NCBI GenBank assembly: GCA_022425325.1
Contig: JAKMFW010000080.1
Span: 1 to 39,676 of the forward strand
Length of the DNA: 39,676 nt
DNA from: Acidimicrobiales bacterium
GTDB taxonomy: Bacteria > Actinomycetota > Acidimicrobiia > Acidimicrobiales > Aldehydirespiratoraceae
Direction of reading: 5' to 3'
Positions 1-6,415 of this stretch are shown piece by piece (within the stretch, counting starts at the first letter, position 1; each line of letters begins with the position of its first letter). The position numbers and the translations under genes were made by a program. Under the pieces are notes generated by a model, which ran no database searches, was not told the origin of the DNA, and saw only the letters and a program-made list of their open reading frames with translations.

Positions 1-297
1 ATCCGGCACCGGGGGCCGATGAGCGAGAAGCACTGCTCGCGCCCGGTAGCGGTGCCGATTCGTCGTGAGCAACAGCGCACCGTCGTCGGCGGCGTCGACG
101 GATTCGACGTGTTCGCCGTAGCCGATATCGAGTTGGTTGTCGCGCACGAGTTCGGGGAACGTCACGGCATTGCTGCGGGAGATCAACCGGACCGACTGCA
201 CCCCCGAACGCTGGGAGGAGATCGCAACGCTGAGTCCGCCCGCAGTGCCGCCAACGACGACGAGGTCGTAGACGAGGTCAAAGTCTTGCTCAGCCAT
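1..297 (-). CDS. FAD/NAD(P)-binding oxidoreductase, N-terminal part (cut by window edge)
   Basis: This frame is open from an ATG at 297 to the left edge, so only the first 99 codons are present. The N-terminus reads MAEQDFDLVYDLVVVGGTAG, a beta strand running into a glycine-rich GGTAGG dinucleotide-binding loop at about residues 16-21, as in flavin-dependent pyridine-nucleotide oxidoreductases. A segment resembling the second strand of a Rossmann unit (SVRLISRSN) follows. Substrate and redox partner cannot be read from this fragment. The gene lies downstream of the binding lipoprotein on the same strand but is separated from it by a strong hairpin terminator, and it has its own -10-like hexamer just upstream, so it is probably a separate transcription unit. 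Confidence 0.7.
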   Translation of the reverse strand, partial: MAEQDFDLVYDLVVVGGTAGGLSVAISSQRSGVQSVRLISRSNAVTFPELVRDNQLDIGYGEHVESVDAADDGALLLTTNRHRYRARAVLLAHRPPVPD

Positions 298-304
298 GTT
301 GAAG

Positions 305-310
305 AGTGTG
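305..310 (-). promoter_or_regulatory. Possible -10 hexamer for the partial oxidoreductase (leaderless type, weak)
   Basis: CACACT on the minus strand ends 7 nt before the ATG at 297. It is the CANNNT variant of the hexamer-to-start arrangement repeated across this window. No clear -35 is visible. Confidence 0.3.
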
Positions 311-319
311 CCAGACGCG

Positions 320-347
320 GCCGGGCCACCCCGAAGGGCGGCCCGGC
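320..347 (-). terminator. Hairpin terminator with UUCG tetraloop, downstream of the binding lipoprotein
   Basis: On the minus strand, arms of 12 bases (GCCGGGCCGCCC and GGGTGGCCCGGC, one mismatch) close a TTCG loop, forming a C(UUCG)G tetraloop. The opposite strand would give a less stable CGAA loop, which points to minus-strand use. It lies about 40 bases past the lipoprotein stop codon and about 23 bases before the next gene. No U-tract follows. Confidence 0.75.
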
Positions 348-388
348 AACGATGTTGGATTGTTCGGGATTTCGTAATCCCGCGTCGA

Positions 389-1825
389 CTACTCGAAGGC
401 GTCGAGCAACTCGGTGAAGGCGACGATGCCACCGTCGCCCGAGGTCGAGTCGTACACCGAGAGGCGGACGCCGTCCTGAGCGCCGCGCTTGTCGGGCGAC
501 AGCGAGGCCGGGCCGATACCCGGAATCTGGAAGTCATCACCGGCTGGGCCGTAGGCCGCAGCCTCGAAGGTTTCCGGGGTCAGGTCGGGGCCGGCAGCGG
601 TGGCGATGGTCTCGAAGATCGCGAGGACGTGGCAGTAGCGACGCAAGGCGTTGAACCAGTTGTCCTCTTCAGGGGCGTACTCGAGTGGGTTCCGGAAGTC
701 AGACTCCGGCATGCGCTCCTGGACCGGAGCGACGCACTGATCCTGGAAGGCCTGGTCGTTCCAGATCTCCTCGTCGGTCGGACCGGTCGAGACGAGCGTG
801 CCATCGGCGATCGACTTGTCGACGATGGTGGCACCGAGGTTGCCGAGGCCGCCCGAGTCGTTGGTCCAGATGGCGATCTCCCCGGTTAGGCCAGCGGCAC
901 CGGCCCCACGGATGTAGGCCGACGGGGTGCCGAACACCATGAGCGTGTTGGCGCCCGACGCATTGAAACGCTCGAAGGCGACGGCCATCTCGTTGTCCTG
1001 GGCGATCGTGTCGCCGTCAGGAGCTTCGATGAGGGCCGAGCCGACGACCTCGATGTCGCGGGCCTCGAGTTGTTCGATCACGAAGCGCTCCTCGTCGGCG
1101 GCGGCAGCGCCACCGATGGTGAAGACCTTGGCGCCGTCGGCCTTGCCGGTCTGAACGAGAAGGTTGAACAGGTTGATCGTCTGGAACTCGACAGTCGGAC
1201 CGGTGTGGAACCAGGCGACGTTCGCCTGGGCGAGTTCTTCGGCCGAGCCGATCTCGCCGCCGACCATGATGGTGTTGTTGGTGCCCGGCACGCAGGGGTC
1301 GGCCGAACCGGCCGGACCGACGAAGCCGCCGAGGTTGACGAAGGTCTCGTTGTCCTGGTGCAGGACGGCGCAGACGCGTTCGGCATCGGCGGCGTCGAGC
1401 GGGCTGTAGAACTCCGAGATGATGTCGACCATGCGGCCGTTGATGCCGCCGCGGTCGTTGAGGTCGTCGATCAAGGCGTCCCAGATGCCAGCCTGATCGC
1501 CCCAACCCGACGGGCTGAAGCCAAGTTCTTGGAGCAGGGCGAAGTCGAGCATCGAGGCACCGACATAGATGGTGTCCTCGGTGACCCCGCGCCACGAGGC
1601 GGTGAGTTCGACGGGCTCATCGGCCGCATCGTCGGTCGAATCGTCCTCGGCGGCGGTGTCGTCAGCGGTCGAGTCGTCGGCGATCGAGTCGTCGGTGGCC
1701 GTGTCGGCCCCGGCTGTGGTATCGGCTTCCTCGTCCTCCGTGCTCACGCACGCGCTGGCGATCAGCGCGAACGAGAAGAGTGCGACGAGCAACCTGAGCA
1801 ACGCGGAATGTCGCAGCTTCGTCAT
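389..1825 (-). CDS. ABC-type branched-chain amino acid/amide substrate-binding lipoprotein
   Basis: This encodes a secreted solute-binding protein of the periplasmic-binding type 1 (LivK-like) group, which would feed an ABC importer. The ATG at 1825 is chosen because a strong AGGGGG ribosome site precedes it; the frame stays open further upstream but without such a site. Residues 1-26 form a lipoprotein signal: basic MTKLRHS start, hydrophobic core, then LIASAC with the Cys to be lipidated. A 40-residue linker rich in Asp, Thr and Ala follows, and the binding domain runs from about residue 75 to the end, including a GWGDQAGIWDALIDDLNDRG segment typical of the family. No permease or ATPase genes are visible here. 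The ligand cannot be predicted. Confidence 0.88.
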   Translation of the reverse strand: MTKLRHSALLRLLVALFSFALIASACVSTEDEEADTTAGADTATDDSIADDSTADDTAAEDDSTDDAADEPVELTASWRGVTEDTIYVGASMLDFALLQELGFSPSGWGDQAGIWDALIDDLNDRGGINGRMVDIISEFYSPLDAADAERVCAVLHQDNETFVNLGGFVGPAGSADPCVPGTNNTIMVGGEIGSAEELAQANVAWFHTGPTVEFQTINLFNLLVQTGKADGAKVFTIGGAAAADEERFVIEQLEARDIEVVGSALIEAPDGDTIAQDNEMAVAFERFNASGANTLMVFGTPSAYIRGAGAAGLTGEIAIWTNDSGGLGNLGATIVDKSIADGTLVSTGPTDEEIWNDQAFQDQCVAPVQERMPESDFRNPLEYAPEEDNWFNALRRYCHVLAIFETIATAAGPDLTPETFEAAAYGPAGDDFQIPGIGPASLSPDKRGAQDGVRLSVYDSTSGDGGIVAFTELLDAFE

Positions 1826-1872
1826 GGGTCCCCCTCCATGGGTTTTGCTTGCAGTCGCGTAGTCAAGCACGG

Positions 1873-1891
1873 ATCTGACGCCCCGTCAGAT
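1873..1891. promoter_or_regulatory. Perfect 8-bp inverted repeat in a divergent promoter region (operator or T-tailed hairpin)
   Basis: ATCTGACG-CCC-CGTCAGAT is a perfect 8+3+8 palindrome between the lipoprotein gene (minus) and a small plus-strand gene. Toward the plus strand it is followed by a run of T (TTTTT counting the last arm base), so it could also form a terminator-like hairpin. No gene ends there on the plus strand, so an operator for the lipoprotein gene is preferred. On the minus strand a TTGACT -35-like hexamer (1866-1861) lies just downstream of it, but no good -10 is seen. Confidence 0.5.
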
Positions 1892-1940
1892 TTTTGTGCC
1901 TTCCGATCAGGTCGAGCCGAGATCTGTCATCCTCACCGGT

Positions 1941-2315
1941 ATGACAACGCTGACATTGGCAGGCTGGACCGGCCCGTGGCCCGAGGACGACAAGGATGCG
2001 AACCTCAAGGCCGACATCGCGGCACACGCCCACCTCGATCCGTTGAGCACGATCACGAACCTCAGCAACAATGTCGATGTTCCCGTCGGGGCGATCGTGC
2101 ACTACGTCCTCTGTCGCTGGGCATCCGAGGGCAGCAGCGCCTTGTTGGAGCTCGGCCCGCGAATGGTGCGACGTCTGCACGAGCCGTTCGAGACGGCCGA
2201 GGTCGCCGGCACCGACGAGGCCCGTCTCGCCGCCTACGAGCAGGTCCGGCAGATGGTGACGTGGCTGAACTTTCCACTCGACCACCCGGAGGTCTACGAC
2301 GATCTCAACGAGTGA
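1941..2315 (+). CDS. Small conserved-looking protein of unknown function
   Basis: A 124-residue soluble, acidic protein beginning MTTLTLAGWTGPWPEDD. It has no signal peptide or membrane segment and is predicted largely helical, with central segments such as VGAIVHYVLCRWASEG and LAAYEQVRQMVTWL. It may belong to a small actinobacterial DUF family (I thought of DUF6027), but I cannot confirm this. The ATG at 1941 is preferred over an in-frame start 15 codons upstream, because a CATCCT hexamer ends 7 nt before it. The opposite strand also stays open, but its composition is far less protein-like. The gene converges on the SDR gene with 6 bases between the stops. Confidence 0.65.
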   Translation: MTTLTLAGWTGPWPEDDKDANLKADIAAHAHLDPLSTITNLSNNVDVPVGAIVHYVLCRWASEGSSALLELGPRMVRRLHEPFETAEVAGTDEARLAAYEQVRQMVTWLNFPLDHPEVYDDLNE

Positions 2316-2321
2316 GTCGGT

Positions 2322-3074
2322 TCAGCCGCCAATCGGCGAGCCGGATGTGAGGCCCCCGTCGATCGTGAAACAGCTACCGGTCACGAAGGCGGCGTCGTCC
2401 GACGCGAGGTACACGGCGAGTCCGGCGATGTCGTCCGGCGTACCCATGCGGCCGACGGGATGCGCTGCCGTTGCCTCGGCCCGCGCAGCGGCAGGATCGT
2501 CGGTGAGGTCGAAGGCCGCATCGGCGAGGGCCGTCATGATCCAGCCGGGGCTGATCGCATTACACCGCACGCCCTGATGACCGTTGTCGGTGGCGATCGC
2601 TCGCGTCAACGCGTGCACGGCGCCCTTCGAGGCGTTGTAGGCCGCCATCTGATGATCGGCGACATTTCCCGCGATCGAGCCGATATTGATGATCGACCCT
2701 CCTGACGGCTGGGTTGCCATCTGGCGGACCGCAGCACGACAGCAGTTGAAGACGCCGCGCACATTGACGTTCATCACGAGGTCGTAGTCGTCGTCGGTCG
2801 TGTCCTCGATCGGTTTCTCGACCTGCACCCCGGCGTTGTTGACGATCGTGTCGAGACGACCGGTGGCACCGACCGCAGCAGCGATCAGGGCATCGCACGA
2901 TGCTGCGTCGGCGACATCGGTCTCGACCCATGTGACGCCGTCGAGGGTGACCGGGCGGCGGCTGGCGGCGAAGACGGTGGCGCCCTCGGCAATGAACCGG
3001 GCGGCGACCCCCTCACCGATCCCGCTCGATGCGCCGGTGACGATCGTCGTGAGCCCGGCGAGTCGGCTGGTCAC
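2322..3074 (-). CDS. SDR-family NAD(P)-dependent oxidoreductase
   Basis: A classical short-chain dehydrogenase/reductase of 250 residues. The cofactor loop TGASSGIG lies near residues 13-20, the NNAG motif is present, the catalytic Ser precedes the active-site YNASK motif, and the C-terminus reads FTIDGG, as usual in this family. The start is GTG at 3074, overlapping the stop of the TetR gene by four bases (GTGA), so the two are translationally coupled and probably co-transcribed. The substrate is unknown. Pairing with the TetR regulator suggests that the regulator senses a substrate or product of this enzyme or of the divergent genes. Confidence 0.9.
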   Translation of the reverse strand: MTSRLAGLTTIVTGASSGIGEGVAARFIAEGATVFAASRRPVTLDGVTWVETDVADAASCDALIAAAVGATGRLDTIVNNAGVQVEKPIEDTTDDDYDLVMNVNVRGVFNCCRAAVRQMATQPSGGSIINIGSIAGNVADHQMAAYNASKGAVHALTRAIATDNGHQGVRCNAISPGWIMTALADAAFDLTDDPAAARAEATAAHPVGRMGTPDDIAGLAVYLASDDAAFVTGSCFTIDGGLTSGSPIGG

Positions 3075-3646
3075 GTCACGTCACCGAACGCGATCGATTC
3101 GCAGAGTTGGAGGCCCCGCTCGAGCGCGTCTTCGTCAGCCCACCGATTCCAGTTGATCCACAGTCCGTTCTGCAGGGCGAGCACGTCGGTGGTGCGTCGC
3201 CCGACCGCATCCGGGCTGAGCGACCGGTCGACGTCCTTGATCGCAGCATTGAGCTGAGCGGCGCAGCGGTCGTAGAGATCGCGCTCGGCGACCGCCACTT
3301 CGTCGTTGGTGCGGGACACGGCCCAGATGGCGAGCCACATCTCAAGATGTTGTGGATCACTGAACTCCGGGTCGAACCATGAGCGCAGCGCCGCCTTGAC
3401 CCGCGCTCGGGGGTCGTCGCCTACCTCCGCCATACGGTCGGCGATGAGTTGCATCAAGCGTTCGGTGGCCCGCTGGAAGGCGGCGACGACCAGCTTCTCC
3501 TTGCCCTCGAAGTGGTAGCTGAGGAGGCCCAGCGACACGTCGGCCTCCTCGGCGACCGCCCGCATGCTCGTCGAGTCAAGCCCGTCGCGGACGATGACAT
3601 CCATCGCCGCGTCGAGGATCTGTTCCTGGGTCTCGGAGAAATGCAC
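3071..3646 (-). CDS. TetR/AcrR-family transcriptional regulator
   Basis: A 191-residue regulator with an N-terminal TetR helix-turn-helix at about residues 8-55 (EQILDAAMDVIVRDG, then VSLGLLSYHFEGKEKLV), followed by a helical ligand-binding domain resembling the BetI-type C-terminal domain (FDPEFSDPQHLEMWLAIWA). The start is GTG at 3646, with CAGACT ending exactly 6 nt upstream. It is divergent from the deiodinase-like gene with only 25 bases between the starts, so one bound dimer could block both promoters. A 16-bp dyad shared with the DddP-like and EamA promoters overlaps this junction in weaker form, making this protein the obvious candidate regulator. That assignment is inference. Confidence 0.9.
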   Translation of the reverse strand: MHFSETQEQILDAAMDVIVRDGLDSTSMRAVAEEADVSLGLLSYHFEGKEKLVVAAFQRATERLMQLIADRMAEVGDDPRARVKAALRSWFDPEFSDPQHLEMWLAIWAVSRTNDEVAVAERDLYDRCAAQLNAAIKDVDRSLSPDAVGRRTTDVLALQNGLWINWNRWADEDALERGLQLCESIAFGDVT

Positions 3647-3652
3647 GCAAGC

Positions 3653-3658
3653 AGTCTG
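3653..3658 (-). promoter_or_regulatory. -10-like hexamer of the TetR gene (leaderless type)
   Basis: CAGACT on the minus strand ends 6 nt before the GTG start at 3646. The same hexamer with the same 6-nt gap precedes the LLM gene starting at 14921 and soxB at 30791. Confidence 0.45.
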
Positions 3659-3668
3659 GCACGATGCA

Positions 3669-3684
3669 TCCGTGGATCGTTCAG
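3669..3684. promoter_or_regulatory. Weak copy of the CTGGACG dyad at the TetR/deiodinase junction
   Basis: The right part, GATCGTTCAG (3675-3684), is identical to the right part of the dyad at 6398-6383 (minus strand). The left half is degenerate, giving 11 of 16 matches. It overlaps the GTG start of the deiodinase-like gene and lies about 25 bases from the TetR start, a plausible place for an autoregulatory operator. Confidence 0.35.
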
Positions 3685-4406
3685 AACCCGACTACGAGCA
3701 CCCGTATCCGTCACCCGAACTCGAGGCGGCGTATCCCTTCCGGTCCCTCGACTTCGTCGAGTACCCGCCCGAGGAGATGGCCGAACGGGCAGCGGCGTTC
3801 GAGACCTTGATGGCGCATCGCCGCAGCCCCCGGCTGTTCTCGGATCGCCCCGTGCCCCGCGACCTGATCGAGTCGGCAATCCGGACCGCATCGACCGCCC
3901 CCTCGGGTGCGCACAAGCAGCCCTGGCGTTTCGTCGCCACGTCGGCTCCGGCGGTGAAACGAGCGATCCGGGAGGCGGCCGAGGAGGAGGAGCGAGTCAA
4001 CTATCTCGAGAACCGGATGAATGACGAATGGCAGGAAGCACTGGCCCCCATCGGCACCGACCACCACAAGGAGTTTCTCGAGATCGCACCCTGGATCGTC
4101 GTGTTGTTCGAGGAGCGCTACGAGGTGCGGCCCGATGGTGAGCAGCGCAAGAACTACTACGTGAAGGAAAGCTGCGGGATCGCCGCCGGACTCTTCGTCG
4201 CAGCACTGCACAACATGGGGCTCGCCACCCTCACCCACACCCCATCGCCCATGGCTTTCCTCACCCGCGTCCTGGGGCGACCCGAGAACGAGCGGCCCTT
4301 CGTGATGTTCCCGATCGGTTACCCGCTTCCCGGCGTGAAGGTACCCGACTTCGACCGGAAGCCCCTCGATGAAGTAATGGTGGTGGTCGACGAACCGGCC
4401 GACTGA
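3672..4406 (+). CDS. Nitroreductase-fold flavoprotein resembling iodotyrosine deiodinase
   Basis: A 244-residue FMN protein of the nitroreductase superfamily whose closest remembered match is iodotyrosine deiodinase (IYD), which reductively removes halogen from halotyrosines. Shared landmarks in order are HRRSPRLFSDRPVP (49-62), RTASTAPSGAHKQPW (71-85, flavin site), EEEERVNY (104-111), HKEFLEIAP (132-140), a family-like THTP segment (189-191), VLGRPENE, FPIGYP and the end RKPLDEVMVVV. Glu107, Tyr111 and Lys133 fall where IYD has the Glu/Tyr/Lys lid that holds the substrate zwitterion. The animal membrane anchor is absent. GTG 3672 is chosen because homology begins soon after it; upstream codons overlap the TetR gene. 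A generic nitroreductase is the alternative. Confidence 0.82.
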   Translation: MDRSEPDYEHPYPSPELEAAYPFRSLDFVEYPPEEMAERAAAFETLMAHRRSPRLFSDRPVPRDLIESAIRTASTAPSGAHKQPWRFVATSAPAVKRAIREAAEEEERVNYLENRMNDEWQEALAPIGTDHHKEFLEIAPWIVVLFEERYEVRPDGEQRKNYYVKESCGIAAGLFVAALHNMGLATLTHTPSPMAFLTRVLGRPENERPFVMFPIGYPLPGVKVPDFDRKPLDEVMVVVDEPAD

Positions 4407-4428
4407 GCCGTTGTCAGGGGGAATCGAG

Positions 4429-4617
4429 ATGCGTGTTCGAGCCAACCGTGCCGCTCGCCTGCTCGCCGTTGTACTCGCTGGCGGCATCCGCCTGCGTGGT
4501 ATCGGGATCGCAAGCCTCATCGGCGGGGATCTCCGGGCCGTGCTCGGCAACAACCTCGCAGCGTGGCGGCGCGAGAGTACCCGCGTCGGGTTCGCCCCGG
4601 TGGGGGCGGGCCAATGA
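4429..4617 (+). CDS. Possible small protein of 62 residues, or a frameshifted lipoprotein remnant
   Basis: An ATG at 4429 has an excellent AGGGGGA ribosome site six bases upstream, and the frame ends in an ATGA overlap with the thioesterase start, as a coupled gene would. The product (MRVRANRAARLLAVVLAGG at the start) is basic and hydrophobic, resembles a signal or membrane segment, and matches nothing I recognise. In the +1-shifted frame the same DNA gives LAASACVVSGSQ, which looks like a lipobox following that start, so this could be a lipoprotein gene broken by a frameshift. The reverse strand is also open. This fills the 207-base gap between the deiodinase-like and thioesterase genes. Confidence 0.35.
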   Translation: MRVRANRAARLLAVVLAGGIRLRGIGIASLIGGDLRAVLGNNLAAWRRESTRVGFAPVGAGQ

Positions 4618-5072
4618 GCGAGACCCTGTGGGATGTCGAGCGGCTGACGGAGGCCACCCGGCAGTCGGTGCCGATGGCGGCACAGACCCGGGTTGAGGTC
4701 GTGGAGGCCGAACGCGGGCGGGTCGTGCTGCGCATGCCCCTCGAAGGCAACGGCAACCACATCGGCACGATGTACGCCGGCGCGCTTTTCGCGCTCTGTG
4801 AGTTCCCCGGCGGCACGCTCTTCTCGACGACCTTCGATGCGTCGCGGTACTACCCGATCGTCAAAGGCGTCGACATTTCGTTCCGGAAGTTCGCCGGCAC
4901 CGACATCACCGTCGAGGCATCGATGTCGGAAGAGGAGGCCGCCCGCATCGCGGCGGCCGCCGACGAGCACGGGAAGGCCGACTACGACCTCGTGATGGAG
5001 CTGAAGGACACCGACGGCAACGTCGTCGCCATTTCGACCAACCGCTACCAGATGCGAAGCCACGGCATCTGA
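4614..5072 (+). CDS. Hotdog-fold thioesterase-like protein (DUF4442/YiiD-like)
   Basis: A 152-residue single hotdog domain. The stretch GNHIGTMYAGALFALCEFPGG (about residues 44-64) is the helix-containing core of DUF4442/PaaI-like thioesterases, which hydrolyse acyl-CoA or related thioesters. Strand segments SISFRKF-like and NVVAISTNRYQM complete the fold. The ATG at 4614 follows a GGGGGCGGG stretch and overlaps the end of the small upstream frame by four bases. The actual thioester is unknown. The gene sits between the deiodinase-like gene and the DddP-like gene, on the same strand as both. Confidence 0.75.
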   Translation: MSETLWDVERLTEATRQSVPMAAQTRVEVVEAERGRVVLRMPLEGNGNHIGTMYAGALFALCEFPGGTLFSTTFDASRYYPIVKGVDISFRKFAGTDITVEASMSEEEAARIAAAADEHGKADYDLVMELKDTDGNVVAISTNRYQMRSHGI

Positions 5073-5108
5073 TCGCGCTCAGGCACGCCGGCCGGACCTC
5101 TCCGAGAA

Positions 5109-5124
5109 CTGGACGAACGTCTAG
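5109..5124. promoter_or_regulatory. CTGGACG dyad operator candidate before the DddP-like gene
   Basis: CTGGACGAACGTCTAG is palindromic at 12 of 16 positions and matches the two dyads at 6349-6364 and 6383-6398 at 11 to 13 of 16 positions. It overlaps the -10-like TAGTCT of the gene starting at 5136, the usual position for a repressor site. Confidence 0.6.
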
Positions 5125-5127
5125 TCT
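5122..5127 (+). promoter_or_regulatory. -10-like hexamer of the DddP-like gene (leaderless type)
   Basis: TAGTCT ends 8 nt before the GTG at 5136. No Shine-Dalgarno sequence is visible between them, consistent with a leaderless or nearly leaderless transcript. Confidence 0.5.
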
Positions 5128-5135
5128 CCGCGACC

Positions 5136-6326
5136 GTGTCCGGACTGATCGAACTCCTGCCGTCACCCGAGATCGACGAGAATCTGCTCGCCGCTGAGCG
5201 GCTCGAGAACCTGCGCGGCACCATGCTGGCCGACGGTCTGCAGCTCCTCGTCCTCACCAATCCGGTGAGCATCCGCTACGCCACCGGCTACCGGGCGTAT
5301 TCCGCCTTCCAGTCGCGAATTCCGTCGGCCTACGCCATCGTGCCCCTCGTCGGCCCGATCATCATGCACGGCGCCTACATCGAGGATCTTGCGCTCGTCG
5401 AGGTTTCCCGACGCTCCCATGCCATCACGAGTTTCGATGCCGGCCTCGATCTCTCGATCGCCGCCGACCGCTTTGCCGCCGACATCGAACGAGCGCTCAC
5501 CGAGCTGGGCTATGACTCCCGTGACTCGATCGGTATCGAACGCACCACACCGACCGGGCACCGCGCGTTTGCCGACATCGGCCTCAACGTCTTCGACGCG
5601 GAACCGACGGTCGAGCTCGCTCGAAGTCGTAAATCCGATCTCGAGATGGTGGCGCTCGACTACTCGATTGCCGTCGCCGAATACGGCATGACGCTGATGG
5701 AACGGGCGCTCGAACCTGGCGTCACCGAGAACCAACTGTTCGCCCTGTTGCACCAGACCAACATCGCCCACGACGGCGACTGGATCGACGGCCGCATGCT
5801 GTGCTCTGGTCCCCGAACCAATCCCTGGTATCAGGAGGCGAGTCATCGCACGATCGAGCAGGGCGACATGGTCGCGTTCGACACCGACATGATCGGCCCG
5901 TACGGCTACTGCGCCGACATCTCCCGCACCTGGGTGTGCGGCGACGACCCGAACCCCGACCAGCGGGATCTCTACAAGCGGGCACTCGAGGAGATCTGGC
6001 ACAACACGTCGCTCCTGCACGTCGGCGCTTCGTTTGCCGAGCTCTCACAGAACGCCTACCGCCAGCCTGATGCGTACGTCGCCAACCGCTACGCCTGCGT
6101 GTACCACGGCGTCGGCATGAGCGATGAGTATCCGAAGATCCCCTACCCCCAGGACTGGGAATGGACCGGGTACGACGGAGAACTCGAGGACGGTGTCGTG
6201 CTGTCCGTCGAGTCCTATGTCGGCGCAGAAGGGGGATCGCAGGGGGTCAAGCTCGAGCAGATGGTTCGGGTGACCTCGGGCGGGGTCGAGGCCTTGTCGA
6301 GCTATCCCTTCTGGGATCCCTCTTGA
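5136..6326 (+). CDS. M24-family metalloenzyme resembling DMSP lyase DddP
   Basis: A 396-residue protein with the creatinase/aminopeptidase-P N-domain (1 to about 160) and the M24 pita-bread domain. Metal-ligand candidates are Asp249, Asp251, Asp261, His324, Glu359 and Glu374. Their spacings (2, 10, 63, 35 and 15) nearly equal those I recall for DddP (Asp295, 297, 307, His371, Glu406, 421: 2, 10, 64, 35, 15) and differ from classic M24 peptidases, where the two Asp are 11 apart. Asp330 (HGVGMSD) and Tyr319 occupy the places of DddP's proposed base Asp377 and substrate-site Tyr366. DddP cleaves dimethylsulfoniopropionate to acrylate and DMS. It lacks DddP's roughly 50-residue N-terminal extension, and a peptidase or other C-S/C-N lyase remains possible. 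GTG start; operator and promoter lie just upstream. Confidence 0.78.
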   Translation: MSGLIELLPSPEIDENLLAAERLENLRGTMLADGLQLLVLTNPVSIRYATGYRAYSAFQSRIPSAYAIVPLVGPIIMHGAYIEDLALVEVSRRSHAITSFDAGLDLSIAADRFAADIERALTELGYDSRDSIGIERTTPTGHRAFADIGLNVFDAEPTVELARSRKSDLEMVALDYSIAVAEYGMTLMERALEPGVTENQLFALLHQTNIAHDGDWIDGRMLCSGPRTNPWYQEASHRTIEQGDMVAFDTDMIGPYGYCADISRTWVCGDDPNPDQRDLYKRALEEIWHNTSLLHVGASFAELSQNAYRQPDAYVANRYACVYHGVGMSDEYPKIPYPQDWEWTGYDGELEDGVVLSVESYVGAEGGSQGVKLEQMVRVTSGGVEALSSYPFWDPS

Positions 6327-6348
6327 CCTGAACGGCCGAGCCCTGACC

Positions 6349-6398
6349 CTGGACGTTTGTTCAGGATGGCCGTACACTGAGGCTGAACGATCGTCCAG
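6349..6398. promoter_or_regulatory. Pair of inverted CTGGACG dyads flanking the EamA-operon promoter
   Basis: CTGGACGTTTGTTCAG (6349-6364) and, on the opposite strand, CTGGACGATCGTTCAG (6398-6383) are 14 of 16 identical and face each other across an 18-base spacer. The arrangement also makes a long imperfect hairpin (TGGACG-N3-GTTCAG ... CTGAAC-N3-CGTCCA), so a terminator role for the preceding gene cannot be excluded. The spacer holds TACACT, a good -10, and TGGACG is itself a fair -35 seventeen bases away, so two repressor dimers would cover the promoter. Confidence 0.65.
6373..6378 (+). promoter_or_regulatory. -10 element of the EamA-dehydrogenase-aldolase-dehydratase operon
   Basis: TACACT lies 17 bases downstream of TGGACG (6350-6355), a sigma-70-like pair with four of six consensus bases in each hexamer. 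Transcription would start near 6385 and leave a short leader carrying the GGTGGGGG ribosome site before the ATG at 6416. Confidence 0.45.
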
Positions 6399-6415
6399 TC
6401 CCGGGTGGGGGCCGC

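Noticed and set aside
3711-5063. Long open frame (about 450 codons) on the minus strand
   Set aside because: It is opposite to the deiodinase-like and thioesterase genes, which have clear family motifs, and its own translation is low-complexity His/Gly/Arg-rich.
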